A stretch of DNA of 64,000 nt from Pseudomonadota bacterium (lineage in GTDB: Bacteria > Pseudomonadota > Gammaproteobacteria > Acidiferrobacterales > UBA6901), in the NCBI GenBank assembly GCA_021819085.1, contig JAKASJ010000018.1:1-64000 (forward strand), written 5' to 3'. Made by a program: the position numbers and the translations under genes. This document shows, piece by piece, positions 1 through 10,010 of the stretch (its first letter is position 1; each line of letters opens with the position of its first letter). Below the pieces are notes generated by a model. That model did no database searches and was not told the DNA's origin. It worked only from the letters and a program-made list of their open reading frames with translations.

Positions 1-52
1 GCGGCAACAGCATGCCCTGATCAAGGTTCCAGTCGCGGAAGGTTTTGGACAT
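1..52 (-). mobile_element. IS1182-type transposase, first 17 codons only
   Basis: Reading leftward from an ATG at 52, the frame gives MSKTFRDWNLDQGMLLP and runs off the window edge. This opening is typical of IS1182-family (IS5-related) transposases, which begin with a K-T-F-R-x-W/D-x-D-Q-x-x-L-L-P-P pattern. The rest of the gene would lie to the left. The bases after the start (55-75) contain a short inverted repeat, CCAGT/ACTGG, that may belong to the end of the element. The family call rests on 17 residues. Confidence 0.6.
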
Positions 53-358
53 GCTCTGCTCCAGTAATAGCGAACTGGGGCTTATTTTACCGTATATTAT
101 TGCGGATTACTCGGACGGGCTCCTAGCATTCTGCGGGCGAATCAACGCCATTCCCCATTCTGTCCGTTTCCGCCGCAGCCACGGGCGGGGATGGCCCCCC
201 GGCGTCCGGGATCCGGCCCGCATTCTGCGGCGTTAGCGTGTCCAAATAGGCAGCGCGGGCCGAATCGGCTATCCTTAACGGCTTTTCCACCCCCCGGAAA
301 CCGCCCCCTGTCATCGGGGGCGCGCACCGGATACCAGTGCCAGGAGATCGGTGAATCG

Positions 359-1624
359 ATGTTTACGAAAGACATGACAATCGCCGGGTTTGACGCGGAT
401 CTGTGGCAGGCCATGCAGGGCGAACTGCGCCGGCAGGAGGATCATATCGAGCTCATCGCGTCGGAGAACTACGCGAGTCCGCGAGTCCTGGCGGCGCAAG
501 GCTCGGTGCTCACCAACAAGTACGCAGAAGGTTACCCGGGGAAGCGTTACTACGGCGGATGCGAGTACGTCGATGTCGCCGAACGCCTCGCCATCGAACG
601 CGTCAGGGAGCTTTTCGGGGCGGCCTACGCAAACGTGCAGCCGCATTCGGGATCGCAGGCGAATGCCGCGGTCTACATGGCGCTGCTGCAGCCGGGCGAC
701 ACGATACTCGGCATGAGCCTTGCCCACGGCGGCCATCTCACTCACGGCGCCAAAGTAAATTTTTCCGGCAAGATCTATAACGCAGTGCAGTACGGACTGG
801 ACACCGGGACCGGTGAGATCGATTACGACGAGGTGGAGCGGCTGGCGCGGGAGCACCGGCCAAAGATGGTGGTGGCCGGCTTCAGCGCCTATTCCCGCGT
901 GGTCGATTGGCAGCGCTTCCGCGTCATCGCCGACGCAGTCGGCGCGTATCTGTTTGTCGACATGGCGCATCCCGCCGGCCTGATCGCCGCCGGTCTGTAC
1001 CCCAACCCGGTGCCGATTGCCGACGTGACCACGTCGACCACCCACAAGACGCTGCGCGGGCCGCGCGGCGGTCTGATCCTGGCCAAGGCCAATCCGGATA
1101 TCGAGAAGAAACTCAACTCGGTGGTGTTCCCGGGAACCCAGGGCGGACCGCTGATGCACGTGATTGCGGCCAAGGCGGTTGCCTTCAAGGAAGCGCTGGC
1201 GCCCGAGTTCAAGCAGTATCAGAAGCAGGTTCTGGACAATGCACGTACTATGGCGCGCGTCATGTTGGGGCGCGGCTACCGGATCGTCTCCGGCGGCACC
1301 GACGATCATCTGTTCCTCGTTGATCTTGTCGACAAGGGCATTACCGGGAAGGATGCGGAGGCGGCGCTGGGGGAGGCGCACATCACGGTGAACAAGAACG
1401 CGGTACCGAACGATCCCCAGTCGCCGTTTGTCACCAGCGGCATCCGCATCGGTACTCCGGCGGCGACCACCCGCGGATTCCAGGGTCCCGAGGTGGCGGC
1501 GGTGGCCGGGTGGATATGCGATATCCTCGACGATCTTTCGAATCCGGGGGTGCGTGCACGGGTGCGCGCCGAGGCCGAAAAATTGTGCGCACGGTTTCCG
1601 GTGTATGAATCTGTCTGCTGCTAG
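359..1624 (+). CDS. glyA: Serine hydroxymethyltransferase
   Basis: A 421-residue cytoplasmic PLP enzyme that interconverts serine and glycine while charging tetrahydrofolate with a one-carbon unit. The PLP lysine lies in the [15 protein letters not shown] segment, and the N-terminal [12 protein letters not shown] and [15 protein letters not shown] blocks are full length and unbroken. ATG 359 is preferred because it gives the standard family N-terminus ([16 protein letters not shown]); an upstream in-frame ATG at 191 would add residues with no family similarity. The next gene is nrdR, 74 bp downstream on the same strand. TAG is the stop here, which matters for the amber-interrupted genes later in the window. 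Confidence 0.97.
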   Translation: MFTKDMTIAGFDADLWQAMQGELRRQEDHIELIASENYASPRVLAAQGSVLTNKYAEGYPGKRYYGGCEYVDVAERLAIERVRELFGAAYANVQPHSGSQANAAVYMALLQPGDTILGMSLAHGGHLTHGAKVNFSGKIYNAVQYGLDTGTGEIDYDEVERLAREHRPKMVVAGFSAYSRVVDWQRFRVIADAVGAYLFVDMAHPAGLIAAGLYPNPVPIADVTTSTTHKTLRGPRGGLILAKANPDIEKKLNSVVFPGTQGGPLMHVIAAKAVAFKEALAPEFKQYQKQVLDNARTMARVMLGRGYRIVSGGTDDHLFLVDLVDKGITGKDAEAALGEAHITVNKNAVPNDPQSPFVTSGIRIGTPAATTRGFQGPEVAAVAGWICDILDDLSNPGVRARVRAEAEKLCARFPVYESVCC

Positions 1625-1698
1625 CCGGGCGTGCGCTGCCACCGCCTGCGGCGATTCCGCCGCGGGCGCGTCTGGTCGCGCGCAGCGCTGATTTCGAC

Positions 1699-2262
1699 AT
1701 GCGCTGCCCCTTCTGCTTCGCCGACGAGACCCGCGTGATCGATTCGCGTCTCGCGGATGACGGGGACTCGGTGCGTCGACGGCGCGAATGCGAGGTCTGC
1801 TCCGAGCGTTTCACGACTTTCGAGCGCGCGGAGCTGCGCCTGCCGCAGGTGATCAAGTCCGACAACCGGCGCGAGTCCTTCAGCGAGGCCAAACTGCGTG
1901 GCGGCATGACGCGTGCGCTGGAAAAGCGCCCCGTGGACGCCGAGGCCGTGGAAAAGGCGATCGGGCGGATACGGCACAAGCTGCTTGCGGGCGGCGATCG
2001 AGAAGTTCGGTCGCGCGATATCGGCGAGTGGGTGATGGAGGAACTCAAGGATCTCGACGCGGTTGCCTACGTGCGGTTTGCATCGGTGTACCGCAGCTTC
2101 CAGGATCTGGATGCCTTTCGCGACGAGGTGCAGCGGCTGCAGAGCGAGCCGACGGCGGAGAGCCGCCGCAAGCAGCTGAAACTCATTCCCGATGGCGACG
2201 CCCCCGACGGGAGCGCCGGGAGCGAACGCAAGCAGGATGGCGCGGGCGGTGCCAAGACATGA
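1699..2262 (+). CDS. nrdR: Transcriptional repressor NrdR
   Basis: This is the nucleotide-sensing repressor of ribonucleotide reductase operons. The N-terminal zinc ribbon is visible as MRCPFC and CEVC (Cys 3, 6 and a second CxxC near residue 31), followed by the conserved RFTTFERAE segment. An ATP-cone domain fills roughly residues 49-139. At 187 residues it is longer than the usual 150-160; the extra part is a polar, low-complexity tail. Its TGA overlaps the ATG of ribD (ATGA, 2259-2262), so the two are probably translationally coupled. The glyA-nrdR-ribD order is common in proteobacteria. Confidence 0.96.
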   Translation: MRCPFCFADETRVIDSRLADDGDSVRRRRECEVCSERFTTFERAELRLPQVIKSDNRRESFSEAKLRGGMTRALEKRPVDAEAVEKAIGRIRHKLLAGGDREVRSRDIGEWVMEELKDLDAVAYVRFASVYRSFQDLDAFRDEVQRLQSEPTAESRRKQLKLIPDGDAPDGSAGSERKQDGAGGAKT

Positions 2263-3383
2263 CCGGTGCGGTGGACGACGCGCGCGCGATGGCGCTTGCG
2301 CTGCAGCTCGCCGAGCGCGGAATGTACAGCACGGATCCCAATCCCCGTGTCGGCTGCGTGATCGTGAAAGACGGCCAGTACGTCGGCACGGGCTGGCATG
2401 AACGGGCGGGAGAAGCGCATGCCGAAGTGCACGCACTGCGCGAGGCGGGAGCCGCCGCGCGGGGCGCGACGGCATACGTCACGCTCGAGCCCTGCTGCCA
2501 TTACGGGCGGACACCGCCCTGCACGGATGCCCTGATCGGTGCCGGGATAGCGCGTGTGGTTGCAGCCATGCCGGATCCCAATCCGCTGGTATCGGGGCAG
2601 GGCCTGGAAGTCCTGCGGCGTGCCGGAATCGTGGCTGAAGCCGGGCTGATGCGTGAACAGGCAGAGGCGCTCAATCCCGGCTTCATAACGCGAATGCGCG
2701 ACGGACGGCCGTTCGTGCGGATGAAACTTGCCGCCAGCCTGGACGGGCGTACCGCCATGGCGTCGGGAGAGAGCAAGTGGATCACGGGCGACCCGGCGCG
2801 TGCCGATGTGCAGCGGCTGCGGGCGCGAAGCTCCGCGATCCTGACCGGTATCGGCACGGTTCAGGCCGATGACCCGGCTTTGACGGTGCGCACAATCGAC
2901 ACCGGGCGCCAGCCGCTGCGGGTGGTGGTTGACTCCCGGTTGCGTCTGTCACCTGTGGCGCGGGTGCTCGCCCCGCCCGGTCCGGTGCTGATTGCCACCG
3001 CAAGCGAGGACGCCGGGCGGACACGGCCGTTGCGTCAGGCGGGGGCGGAGATCCTGTGTCTTCCGCATGCCCGCGGGCAGGTGGATCTGGCGGAACTCAT
3101 GCGTCGGCTGGCAGCGCGTGGAATGAACGAGGTCCTCGTGGAGGCCGGGGCGACCCTTTGCGGTGCCATGCTGGCTGCCGGTCTGGTGGATGAACTGGTG
3201 ATCTATCTCGCGCCGCATCTGATGGGGGCGCAGGCGCGCGGCATGTTTGCCGTCCCGGGCCTCGAACGGATGCAGGATCGCGTGGCACTAAAGGTGCGTG
3301 ACATGCGCGCAGTCGGTGACGACTGGCGGGTGGTGGCCAGCGTGCGCCCCGTCAGTGCGCCGGTGGTGGATGGGGGCGGTTGA
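2259..3383 (+). CDS. ribD: Bifunctional diaminohydroxyphosphoribosylaminopyrimidine deaminase / 5-amino-6-(5-phosphoribosylamino)uracil reductase
   Basis: Catalyses the second and third steps of riboflavin synthesis. The N-terminal deaminase domain has the zinc motifs HAEVHAL (near residue 52) and [11 protein letters not shown] (near residue 77). The C-terminal reductase domain, from about residue 150, contains [15 protein letters not shown] and later [11 protein letters not shown]. At 374 residues it is normal length. ATG 2259 overlaps the nrdR stop; a longer upstream extension in this frame exists but only overlaps nrdR. It is followed 16 bp later by riboflavin synthase. Confidence 0.96.
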   Translation: MTGAVDDARAMALALQLAERGMYSTDPNPRVGCVIVKDGQYVGTGWHERAGEAHAEVHALREAGAAARGATAYVTLEPCCHYGRTPPCTDALIGAGIARVVAAMPDPNPLVSGQGLEVLRRAGIVAEAGLMREQAEALNPGFITRMRDGRPFVRMKLAASLDGRTAMASGESKWITGDPARADVQRLRARSSAILTGIGTVQADDPALTVRTIDTGRQPLRVVVDSRLRLSPVARVLAPPGPVLIATASEDAGRTRPLRQAGAEILCLPHARGQVDLAELMRRLAARGMNEVLVEAGATLCGAMLAAGLVDELVIYLAPHLMGAQARGMFAVPGLERMQDRVALKVRDMRAVGDDWRVVASVRPVSAPVVDGGG

Positions 3384-3399
3384 CGGAGGATTTGGAGAA

Positions 3400-4065
3400 A
3401 TGTTTACCGGCATAGTGGAAGCGGTAGGCGGCATTGGGCGCGTGGAACCAAAGGGCGCGGACCTGAGGGTGCGCATCGACACCGGCGCGCTCGACATGTC
3501 CGACGTGCGGCCCGGCGACAGCATTGCGGTGAGTGGCGTATGCCTGACGGCCGTGGACTGCGCTGCGGACGGATTCTGGGCGGACGTATCGCGCGAGACG
3601 CTGGAGCATACGACATTGCGCACGGCGCGCGTCGGAACGCGCGTTAATCTGGAGAAGGCGCTGGCCGCCGGTTCACGCCTCGGCGGCCATCTGGTGAGCG
3701 GGCATGTGGACGGTGTCGGTGTGCTGCGGGAGCGTCAACCCGACGGGCAGTCGGTGCGCCTGCGCATCGAGGCACCGGCGGCGCTGGCGCGCTATATTGC
3801 GCAGAAGGGGTCGATATGCGTCGATGGCGTGAGCCTCACCGTCAATGCCGTCGATGGCGCACGTTTCGACCTCAACATCGTGCCGCACACGGCGCATCAG
3901 ACGACGCTGGCGGCGCTCAGTGCGGGACAGCGGGTAAACCTCGAGGTGGATCTGATCGCCCGCTATCTGGAAAGGCTGCTCAACGCACGCGGACCGGATC
4001 CGAACGCAGGTCTGGATGAGGATTTCCTTGCGGCACACGGCTTCCGGTCAGAACCTGGATCGTGA
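3400..4065 (+). CDS. ribE: Riboflavin synthase, alpha subunit
   Basis: Dismutates two 6,7-dimethyl-8-ribityllumazines to riboflavin and aminouracil. The protein starts with the signature MFTGIVEAVG and shows two successive lumazine-binding barrel repeats, each with a GDSIAVSGVCLT or GSICVDGVSLTVN type motif. At 221 residues it is normal length. ATG 3400 follows a purine-rich GGAGG/GGAGAAA region. The rib genes then break off: two kinase genes on the other strand separate this gene from ribBA-ribH about 3.8 kb downstream. The gene is called ribC in some species. Confidence 0.96.
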   Translation: MFTGIVEAVGGIGRVEPKGADLRVRIDTGALDMSDVRPGDSIAVSGVCLTAVDCAADGFWADVSRETLEHTTLRTARVGTRVNLEKALAAGSRLGGHLVSGHVDGVGVLRERQPDGQSVRLRIEAPAALARYIAQKGSICVDGVSLTVNAVDGARFDLNIVPHTAHQTTLAALSAGQRVNLEVDLIARYLERLLNARGPDPNAGLDEDFLAAHGFRSEPGS

Positions 4066-4090
4066 ATCGCAATGCCGTCGGGCCGGGCGC

Positions 4091-5602
4091 TTACTGCCCC
4101 CACGCCCGCGTCAGCACTTCGTACTTCCTGACATCGGGTTTGGCCGGGGACGCAACCGCCGGGCGCTGTGCGGTTCTTGCCAGCGGATGTTCCGGTCGTC
4201 TGCGCGCGGTTGCGCGCCGCACGCGGTTGCGCACTTGCGGGATGCCCCGCAGGGCCACCACCGAGGGGCTGGCGGCCGGCGGCGAGGGCCGCGACCGTGC
4301 CTGCAGCGCCGGCGCGGCGGCCGGGTAGGGTATCGGGGCCGCGGTCGGCACCCGGTGCACGGGCGCCGGGTGCAGCGGTACCACGCTCTGAGCGCGGCTG
4401 CCCGGTCTGACCACGTAGTAGAAGCCGACAACCAATGCGATCGCCGTGACCGGCAGCACGCTCGCCATCATCAGCGTGCCGAGGCGTCGCAGATGCGAAG
4501 AAATCCGCGCATGCAGCGATGGTGCAGCGAACGGGCCGGAACGGTCCGACGGGCGCTTCTCGGGTGAACGGTGGCTCGATTCCACGTAGTGCGCCAGCAC
4601 TGCGCGGTCCTTGTCCTTTCTGATCGCCTTGAGGCGCCGGTATGCGCGCACGTGAATCATGCCGAGCTTGATCAGCGCGCTACGGAATTCATGTGCGCTC
4701 TGGAAGCGCCTGTCGGGATCCTTGGCGATCGCCTTGAGGATGACGGACTCGAGTTCCTGGGGGATGTCGGGCTGCAGCGTCGACGGGCGCGGCGGCTGTT
4801 CGTGCAGATGCGCATCCATGTACTCGTAATCGCTCTGTTTGACGAAAGGCAGCCGTCCGGTGACCGCCTCGAACAGCGTGATGCCCAGGGTATATATGTC
4901 CGACCGGAAATCCGCATCCTTGCCCGTGATCTGCTCGGGCGATATGTACATCAGCGTTCCGATCATGGAGCCGCCCTGCGTCATCTCCTTGTTGTCGAGT
5001 ATCTTGGCGACGCCGAAGTCCATGAGCTTGATTTCGTGGCTTTCGGTGATGAAGATGTTGCTGGGCTTCAGGTCGCGATGCACGATGCCCAGACGGTGGG
5101 CGCGTTCGACGCCGAGCAGTGCCTGCTCGAATACCCATACCGTGGTTGCAACCGACAGGCGGCCTTCGTTGTGCAGGCGCTGCGCGAGCGTCTGGCCCTC
5201 GATGTACTCCATGACGAGCACGAGGCTGCCGGACAGATCGAACAGCGAGTGGAGCGTAACGATGTTGGGTCCGTTCAGGCGCGCCTGCGCCTGCGCCTCG
5301 ATGCGGAATCTCTGCAGGAATTCCTTGTTGCGGAACAGGTGCGGTGACAGCACCTTGAGGGCGACCGTGCGATCGAGCGTGGTGTCGTGGGCTTTGTATA
5401 CGACGCCCATGCCACCCTCGCCGAGCTTGCTGATGATGAGGTAGTTGCCCAGCGTGCTGCCAGGCTCGATGCTGTCGAGCAGGGTCTCTCCGGGACGGGT
5501 GCGCACGGATTCTCCGCCGAGAACCGCGGTCTTTGCGAAACCCACGGCACTTTGCGGCGTCTTGGCTCCCTGCCAGCCACGAACCAAGCGCAAATCGGAC
5601 AT
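4091..5602 (-). CDS. Membrane-anchored Ser/Thr protein kinase (PknB-like), copy 1
   Basis: A Hanks-type kinase of 503 residues. Visible motifs: glycine loop GEGGMGVVYK (61-70), catalytic Lys in VALKVL (about 83), HRDLKPSN (175-182), DFG in LMDFGVAK (195-197), and the SPEQ activation segment. A single membrane helix (VLPVTAIALVVGFYYVV, about 380) separates the cytoplasmic kinase from a Pro/Ala/Arg-rich tail of about 100 residues that should lie outside the membrane. No PASTA or other known sensor repeat is seen. It is a paralogue of the kinase at 6404-7801: both start with a disordered leader and end with similar KYxVLxRAWG sequences. Substrates are unknown. Confidence 0.93.
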   Translation of the reverse strand: MSDLRLVRGWQGAKTPQSAVGFAKTAVLGGESVRTRPGETLLDSIEPGSTLGNYLIISKLGEGGMGVVYKAHDTTLDRTVALKVLSPHLFRNKEFLQRFRIEAQAQARLNGPNIVTLHSLFDLSGSLVLVMEYIEGQTLAQRLHNEGRLSVATTVWVFEQALLGVERAHRLGIVHRDLKPSNIFITESHEIKLMDFGVAKILDNKEMTQGGSMIGTLMYISPEQITGKDADFRSDIYTLGITLFEAVTGRLPFVKQSDYEYMDAHLHEQPPRPSTLQPDIPQELESVILKAIAKDPDRRFQSAHEFRSALIKLGMIHVRAYRRLKAIRKDKDRAVLAHYVESSHRSPEKRPSDRSGPFAAPSLHARISSHLRRLGTLMMASVLPVTAIALVVGFYYVVRPGSRAQSVVPLHPAPVHRVPTAAPIPYPAAAPALQARSRPSPPAASPSVVALRGIPQVRNRVRRATARRRPEHPLARTAQRPAVASPAKPDVRKYEVLTRAWGQ

Positions 5603-5748
5603 ACCTGACGCACCCCTTGATCAGCCACGCATTTACTTCTTATATGGCCTGATCTTACTCCAGATCCGGTGTACCGGCCGGTGCGGGCAAGACGGAAGGA
5701 CAGGCCGGGCGGACAAACGGATATATTGCGCGATCAAAGACTTGGCGC

Positions 5749-6360
5749 TCACCGCCAGGGGAACTTCGTCGACGTCGTGCCCGGCTCGCGCGGCACGATG
5801 GTGAAGCTCGCCTCGGCGCGGGCGAGCGGGATGCTGAAGCGTTCACCGCGGCGGCGGAAGGCGAGCTTGCTCACGATCAGGTAGTTGCCGGCCGGCGCCG
5901 TGCGCGGAATGGGCAGGAGCGTGGTCGCTTCATAGGATCCGCTCGCGTGAAGCTGGCCGGTTAGTTCCTCGGTATGGGAGGCGACCAGGGTTCCGTCCTG
6001 GGCAAAGAACTCGCGCGTCTCCGTGAACGTCAGGTTGGCGTGCGCGTTGCGCCGCAGATACAGTTCCTTGCGGATTTTCAGGTACTCGCAGGGACGGATC
6101 CGGTCCCGGTTGACGCCGATCCGGTAAAGTGCGGCCTGCGCCAGTACGCCGCGCGGCAACGGACCGAAGGCCAGAGTGCGGACAGCGCTGTGATAATGGG
6201 TTGCAAGATCCACCTTTCCGGCTTCGGCTGCCTCGATCCGGCATTCGTGCTGCGGAGCCGTGGCACATCCGGATAGCAGTGCAAGAATCAGACTGACGAG
6301 CACAACCGGGGCCGGAAATGGCAGGGTCATATGCGCGCGGGCGGTCATTCCAGTCTCCAT
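5749..6360 (-). CDS. Putative lipoprotein between two kinase genes
   Basis: A 203-residue protein with a typical lipoprotein signal: basic N-terminus, hydrophobic core PVVLVSLILALL, then lipobox LLSGC (about residues 28-32). The mature part is predicted beta-rich and has no recognised domain. It lies between two paralogous Ser/Thr kinase genes on the same strand with gaps of 146 and 43 bp, which suggests one transcription unit and a possible role as sensor partner or target of the kinases; that is inference. Start at ATG 6360. Confidence 0.75.
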   Translation of the reverse strand: METGMTARAHMTLPFPAPVVLVSLILALLSGCATAPQHECRIEAAEAGKVDLATHYHSAVRTLAFGPLPRGVLAQAALYRIGVNRDRIRPCEYLKIRKELYLRRNAHANLTFTETREFFAQDGTLVASHTEELTGQLHASGSYEATTLLPIPRTAPAGNYLIVSKLAFRRRGERFSIPLARAEASFTIVPREPGTTSTKFPWR

Positions 6361-6403
6361 GTCTAGGTGGCGCCCGGTACTCTACATGCGGCGCGGATCG
6401 ATG

Positions 6404-7801
6404 TCAGCTTCCTCCCCAGGCGCGGCGCAGCACGTCGTATTTCAGGGGCAGTTGCTGGCGGGCCGGTGCGAGGGGTATCGCCGCGGAGGTGGCATGACCG
6501 GGATTCGAACGTGTCTTAAATGCTGCACTGCCCTGGGTACGTGTCGCGGCCGGCGGGCCAAGACGGCGTGGTGCGATGCGCGCCGCCCGGTTGGGCGGCG
6601 GCACGAACCCGAGCCAGAAGGCGAGCACCGCGACGGCCGCGAGCAGGACCATGTCGAGCCAGATTGCACCCAGGATCTGGAGTGCCGGATAACAGCGTGC
6701 GAGCAGCGCACGCGCGGTCCGGCCTGATGGCGGTACGGTCGTGGGGCCGGCGGGTCGCTGCAGGAGCGGATTGAGGCCGGATGCGTTGCGTCTGGCCGGG
6801 TTCCGGGCAGGGTTGGGCAGCGCCTCGCGGAACGCGGCGGCGGTCTGGAATCGTCTGCCAGGATCCTTTTCGATGGCCTTCAGGATCACCGCCTCGAGCT
6901 GCGGCGGCAAATCGCGCTTGAATTTTCGCGGACTCGGCGGACATTCCAGGACATGCGCATGCATGAGGCGGTAGTCGGTCTTGTGCTCGAAGGGCAGACG
7001 TCCAGTGACGGCCTCGAACAGGCTGATCCCGAGCGTATACACATCGGAGCGGAAATCGGCTTCGCGCCCGTTGATCTGTTCCGGCGCGATGTAGAGCAGT
7101 GTGCCGAGCACAGCGCCACCCGGTCCCGGCTCGCCGCGGTCAAGGATGCGGGCGACGCCGAAGTCCATCAGTTTCACCTCGCCGCTGTTTGTGATGAATA
7201 TATTGTTCGGCTTGAGGTCCCGATGGATGATGCCCATCGCGTGCGCGCTCTCCACTCCGCGCAGCGCCTGGTCGAATACCCATGCAGCCTCGTCGGCCGT
7301 GAGCGGCCCGCGATTGCGGATGCGCTGATCGAGGGTCTCGCCTTCCACGTATTCCATGACGAGGACCAGGCCCGCGGGTACTTCGATCAGCTGGAACAGC
7401 GTGACGACGTTGGGCGAGTTCAGGCGCGCCTGAGCCTGCGCCTCGGTGCGGAAGCGCTGCATGAACGCCAGATTGTGGAACAGGTGCGGGGGCAGGAATT
7501 TGAGGGCCACGATGCGTTCGAGGCTGGTATCCTGGGCCTTGTAGACGACGCCCATGCCGCCTTCGCCCAGCTTATCGAGGATGGTATAGCAGCCGACTCG
7601 CACGCCCGGCTCGAACGATGCGGACGTAAGCACGTTGACTGGCGCCGCCGGCTCGGTCTGCCGGATTGCAGCAGGCCGGGTACCGACCGCCGGCTTTTCC
7701 ACCTTCTTGGTTGAGTCCACAGGCTCGTCTCTCTTGCGGCTGCCGCCGGCTCCGTTTCCGGCTATGCGCCGGTGCCGCGCGCATTCCTTCCCGATATCCA
7801 T
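6404..7801 (-). CDS. Membrane-anchored Ser/Thr protein kinase (PknB-like), copy 2
   Basis: A paralogue of the kinase at 4091-5602. The N-terminal leader is polar, then the kinase domain shows GEGGMGVVYKA, VALKFL, HRDLKPNNIF and LMDFGVARI, the same SPEQ-like segment (APEQINGREADFRSDVYTLG), one membrane helix (WLDMVLLAAVAVLAFWLGFV) and an Ala/Pro/Arg-rich tail ending RRAWGGS. The start is uncertain. ATG 7801 is used here; GTG 7849 would add 16 residues, and a GTG after a GAGAGA stretch (near 7720) would remove about 27. No good ribosome site precedes ATG 7801. The gene is divergent from ribBA, with about 100 bp between them. Confidence 0.92.
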   Translation of the reverse strand: MDIGKECARHRRIAGNGAGGSRKRDEPVDSTKKVEKPAVGTRPAAIRQTEPAAPVNVLTSASFEPGVRVGCYTILDKLGEGGMGVVYKAQDTSLERIVALKFLPPHLFHNLAFMQRFRTEAQAQARLNSPNVVTLFQLIEVPAGLVLVMEYVEGETLDQRIRNRGPLTADEAAWVFDQALRGVESAHAMGIIHRDLKPNNIFITNSGEVKLMDFGVARILDRGEPGPGGAVLGTLLYIAPEQINGREADFRSDVYTLGISLFEAVTGRLPFEHKTDYRLMHAHVLECPPSPRKFKRDLPPQLEAVILKAIEKDPGRRFQTAAAFREALPNPARNPARRNASGLNPLLQRPAGPTTVPPSGRTARALLARCYPALQILGAIWLDMVLLAAVAVLAFWLGFVPPPNRAARIAPRRLGPPAATRTQGSAAFKTRSNPGHATSAAIPLAPARQQLPLKYDVLRRAWGGS

Positions 7802-7903
7802 ATATAATAGTTGATCCGACCGGGCGGGTAGACCGTCGTGGCCGGTCACGGCGGCATTCTGGATGGAAATAGGCGATAATCGTGGTTTTCAGGCAGGCGA
7901 ACT

Positions 7904-9070
7904 ATGCCAATCAGTCCCATAGTTGAGATCATCGATGAGCTGCGTCGCGGACGCATGGTCATCATCATGGACGACGAGGATCGCGAGAACGAAGGCGACG
8001 TGATCATCGCGGCCGAGCACGTGCGTGCCGAGCACATCAATTTCATGGCACGCTTCGCGCGCGGCCTGATTTGCCTCACGCTCACCCAGGAGCGCTGTCG
8101 CCAGCTGCAGCTGCCGCTGATGGTGAGCGATAACGGCTCGCGCATGTCGACCAATTTCACCGTATCCATAGAGGCGGCCGAGGGCGTGACCACCGGCATC
8201 TCGGCGGGCGACCGCGCCACCACGGTGCGCGCGGCGATCAGAGCCGATGCTGGCCCGCGCGATATCGTTCAGCCCGGACACGTCTTCCCGCTCATGGCCA
8301 GGCGCGGCGGAGTGCTGGCGCGCGCCGGGCACACCGAGGCCGGCATCGATCTGCCGCGGCTGGCAGGGCTCTTCCCGGCGAGCGTCATCTGCGAGATCCT
8401 GAACGAGGATGGCAGCATGGCACGGTTGCCGCAGCTCGAGGTGTTCGCGCGCACGCACGGACTGAAGATCGGCACCATCGCCGACCTCATCCGCTACCGC
8501 ATGGAGAACGAGTCGACGGTAGAGCGCGCCGCCGAGTGCCACATTGCGACCGAGTTCGGTGAGTTCCGGGCAGTGGCCTATCACGATGAGATCGACGATA
8601 CCGCACATCTCGCGCTGATCAAGGGCGAGATTGATCGCGACACGCCGACCCTGGTCCGCGTCCATGTGCAGTCGAGTCTGCTCGATCTGCTCACGGCGGC
8701 GCACCGTGGTTTGTCGTGGAGCCTGCGGGCGGCACTTGAGCGCGTTGCCAAGGAGGGGTCGGGCGTGGTCGTTGTGCTGAATCAGGAGGAACCATCCGCC
8801 GACCTGATCCGGCAGATTCAGCATTTTCATCGCCAGGAACAGGGCATAGAATTGCCGCTCAGACGCCCGCATCAGGCACTGCGCTCCTATGGTCTCGGCA
8901 GCCAGATCCTCTCCGATCTGGGGGTGAGCAAGATGCGGGTGCTCAGCAATCCGGTCAAGGCTCCGGGGTTGTCGGGGTTCGGACTGGAAATCGTGGAATA
9001 CATCAGTCCGACGGAATACGGGGAGGCGGCGACAATGCCGCCGGCGGAAAGCATCAGCACACGCGCATAA
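7904..9070 (+). CDS. ribBA: 3,4-dihydroxy-2-butanone-4-phosphate synthase with a degenerate GTP cyclohydrolase II-like domain
   Basis: Makes the four-carbon precursor of riboflavin from ribulose 5-phosphate. The N-terminal 200 residues hold the DHBP synthase signatures [25 protein letters not shown] and HTEAGIDL. The C-terminal part is alignable to GTP cyclohydrolase II ([40 protein letters not shown]), but the three zinc cysteines of the SE-C-LTGDVFGSLR-C-D-C motif are absent. GTP cyclohydrolase activity is therefore not expected. This split state is common in proteobacteria. The gene is 7 bp upstream of ribH. No FMN riboswitch fits in the short 5' region. Confidence 0.94.
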   Translation: MPISPIVEIIDELRRGRMVIIMDDEDRENEGDVIIAAEHVRAEHINFMARFARGLICLTLTQERCRQLQLPLMVSDNGSRMSTNFTVSIEAAEGVTTGISAGDRATTVRAAIRADAGPRDIVQPGHVFPLMARRGGVLARAGHTEAGIDLPRLAGLFPASVICEILNEDGSMARLPQLEVFARTHGLKIGTIADLIRYRMENESTVERAAECHIATEFGEFRAVAYHDEIDDTAHLALIKGEIDRDTPTLVRVHVQSSLLDLLTAAHRGLSWSLRAALERVAKEGSGVVVVLNQEEPSADLIRQIQHFHRQEQGIELPLRRPHQALRSYGLGSQILSDLGVSKMRVLSNPVKAPGLSGFGLEIVEYISPTEYGEAATMPPAESISTRA

Positions 9071-9077
9071 CGAGAAA

Positions 9078-9560
9078 ATGACCATGGCGGAAGTGAAATG
9101 CATCGACGGCGAGTTGACTGCGCGTGGTGCGCGCTTCGGCATCATTCTGGGGCGGTTCAACAGCTTCATCGGGGAGCGGCTGCTCGAGGGTGCGCTGGAT
9201 ACGCTCGTGCGTCATGGCGCGGATCGTTCGCAGATAGAGGTCGTGCGGGTTCCGGGAGCCTACGAAATGCCGCTCGCCGCCAAGGCGATGGCGGCGAGCA
9301 GAAAGTACGACGCACTGATTGCCCTCGGTGCCGTGATCCGGGGTGCGACCCCGCATTTCGAGTATGTGGCCGGCGAGTCGTCCAAAGGGCTTGCCCAGGT
9401 CATGATGCAGTTCGACTTGCCGGTCGCGTTCGGGGTGCTTACCGTCGACAGCATCGAACAGGCGGTGGAACGCGCCGGCACCAAGTCCGGCAACAAGGGT
9501 GTGGATGCGGCGATGTCGGCGATTGAAATGGCGAATCTGCTGAAACGGCTGCGCACGTGA
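9078..9560 (+). CDS. ribH: 6,7-dimethyl-8-ribityllumazine synthase
   Basis: Condenses the products of RibA/D and RibB to lumazine, the last step before riboflavin synthase. At 160 residues it has the expected length. Family features include [27 protein letters not shown], the substrate-site segment [17 protein letters not shown], and [28 protein letters not shown] second ATG at 9084 is possible. Its stop overlaps the GTG of nusB (GTGA, 9557-9560). Confidence 0.97.
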   Translation: MTMAEVKCIDGELTARGARFGIILGRFNSFIGERLLEGALDTLVRHGADRSQIEVVRVPGAYEMPLAAKAMAASRKYDALIALGAVIRGATPHFEYVAGESSKGLAQVMMQFDLPVAFGVLTVDSIEQAVERAGTKSGNKGVDAAMSAIEMANLLKRLRT

Positions 9561-10003
9561 TTGCACATCCGGAAAAGGGAGGTCGCAACAAGGCGCGTCA
9601 GGCGGCTGTCCAGGCGATTTATCAGTGGCAGATGACCGAGCAGCCACCCGACCAGATTGAAAGCCACTTCATCAGCGATCACGAGCTTAGCGGAGTCGAC
9701 CTGGATTATTTCCATCATCTGGTGCGCGAGGTGCCGCTGCATTGGCATCAGATTGATGATCATCTTGCGCCGCATCTGGATCGAACTATCGACGAGGTGG
9801 ATCCGGTGGAGCGTGCGATCCTGCGGATCAGCACCTTCGAGTTCGAGTTTCATCCGGAAATTCCCTATAAGGTTGTGCTGAACGAGGCGGTCGAGCTGGC
9901 CAAGGTCTTCGGGGCCGAACATGGCCACAAGTTTGTCAACGCCGTGCTGGACAAGGTGGCGGCAAAGCTGCGCTCGCACGAGATCAGCCGCCGGGCATCA
10001 TAA
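9557..10003 (+). CDS. nusB: Transcription antitermination factor NusB
   Basis: A 148-residue all-helical protein that binds boxA RNA with NusE in rRNA antitermination. Typical sequences are [16 protein letters not shown] at the start, and [48 protein letters not shown] at the end. It starts with GTG overlapping the ribH stop, which suggests coupling. ribH-nusB-thiL is a widespread gammaproteobacterial order. Confidence 0.97.
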   Translation: MIAHPEKGGRNKARQAAVQAIYQWQMTEQPPDQIESHFISDHELSGVDLDYFHHLVREVPLHWHQIDDHLAPHLDRTIDEVDPVERAILRISTFEFEFHPEIPYKVVLNEAVELAKVFGAEHGHKFVNAVLDKVAAKLRSHEISRRAS

Positions 10004-10010
10004 AAAGTAC

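Noticed and set aside
1-358. Glycine riboswitch upstream of glyA
   Set aside because: No tandem glycine aptamer pattern; the segment contains the end of an insertion sequence.
311-1642. Long antisense frame across glyA, and similar long antisense frames across ribBA (7889-9169), hyfC and eno (44838-46271)
   Set aside because: High-GC codon bias opens shadow frames; they have no family similarity and overlap well-supported genes.
7850-7903. FMN riboswitch upstream of ribBA
   Set aside because: The leader is too short and lacks the conserved RFN elements.
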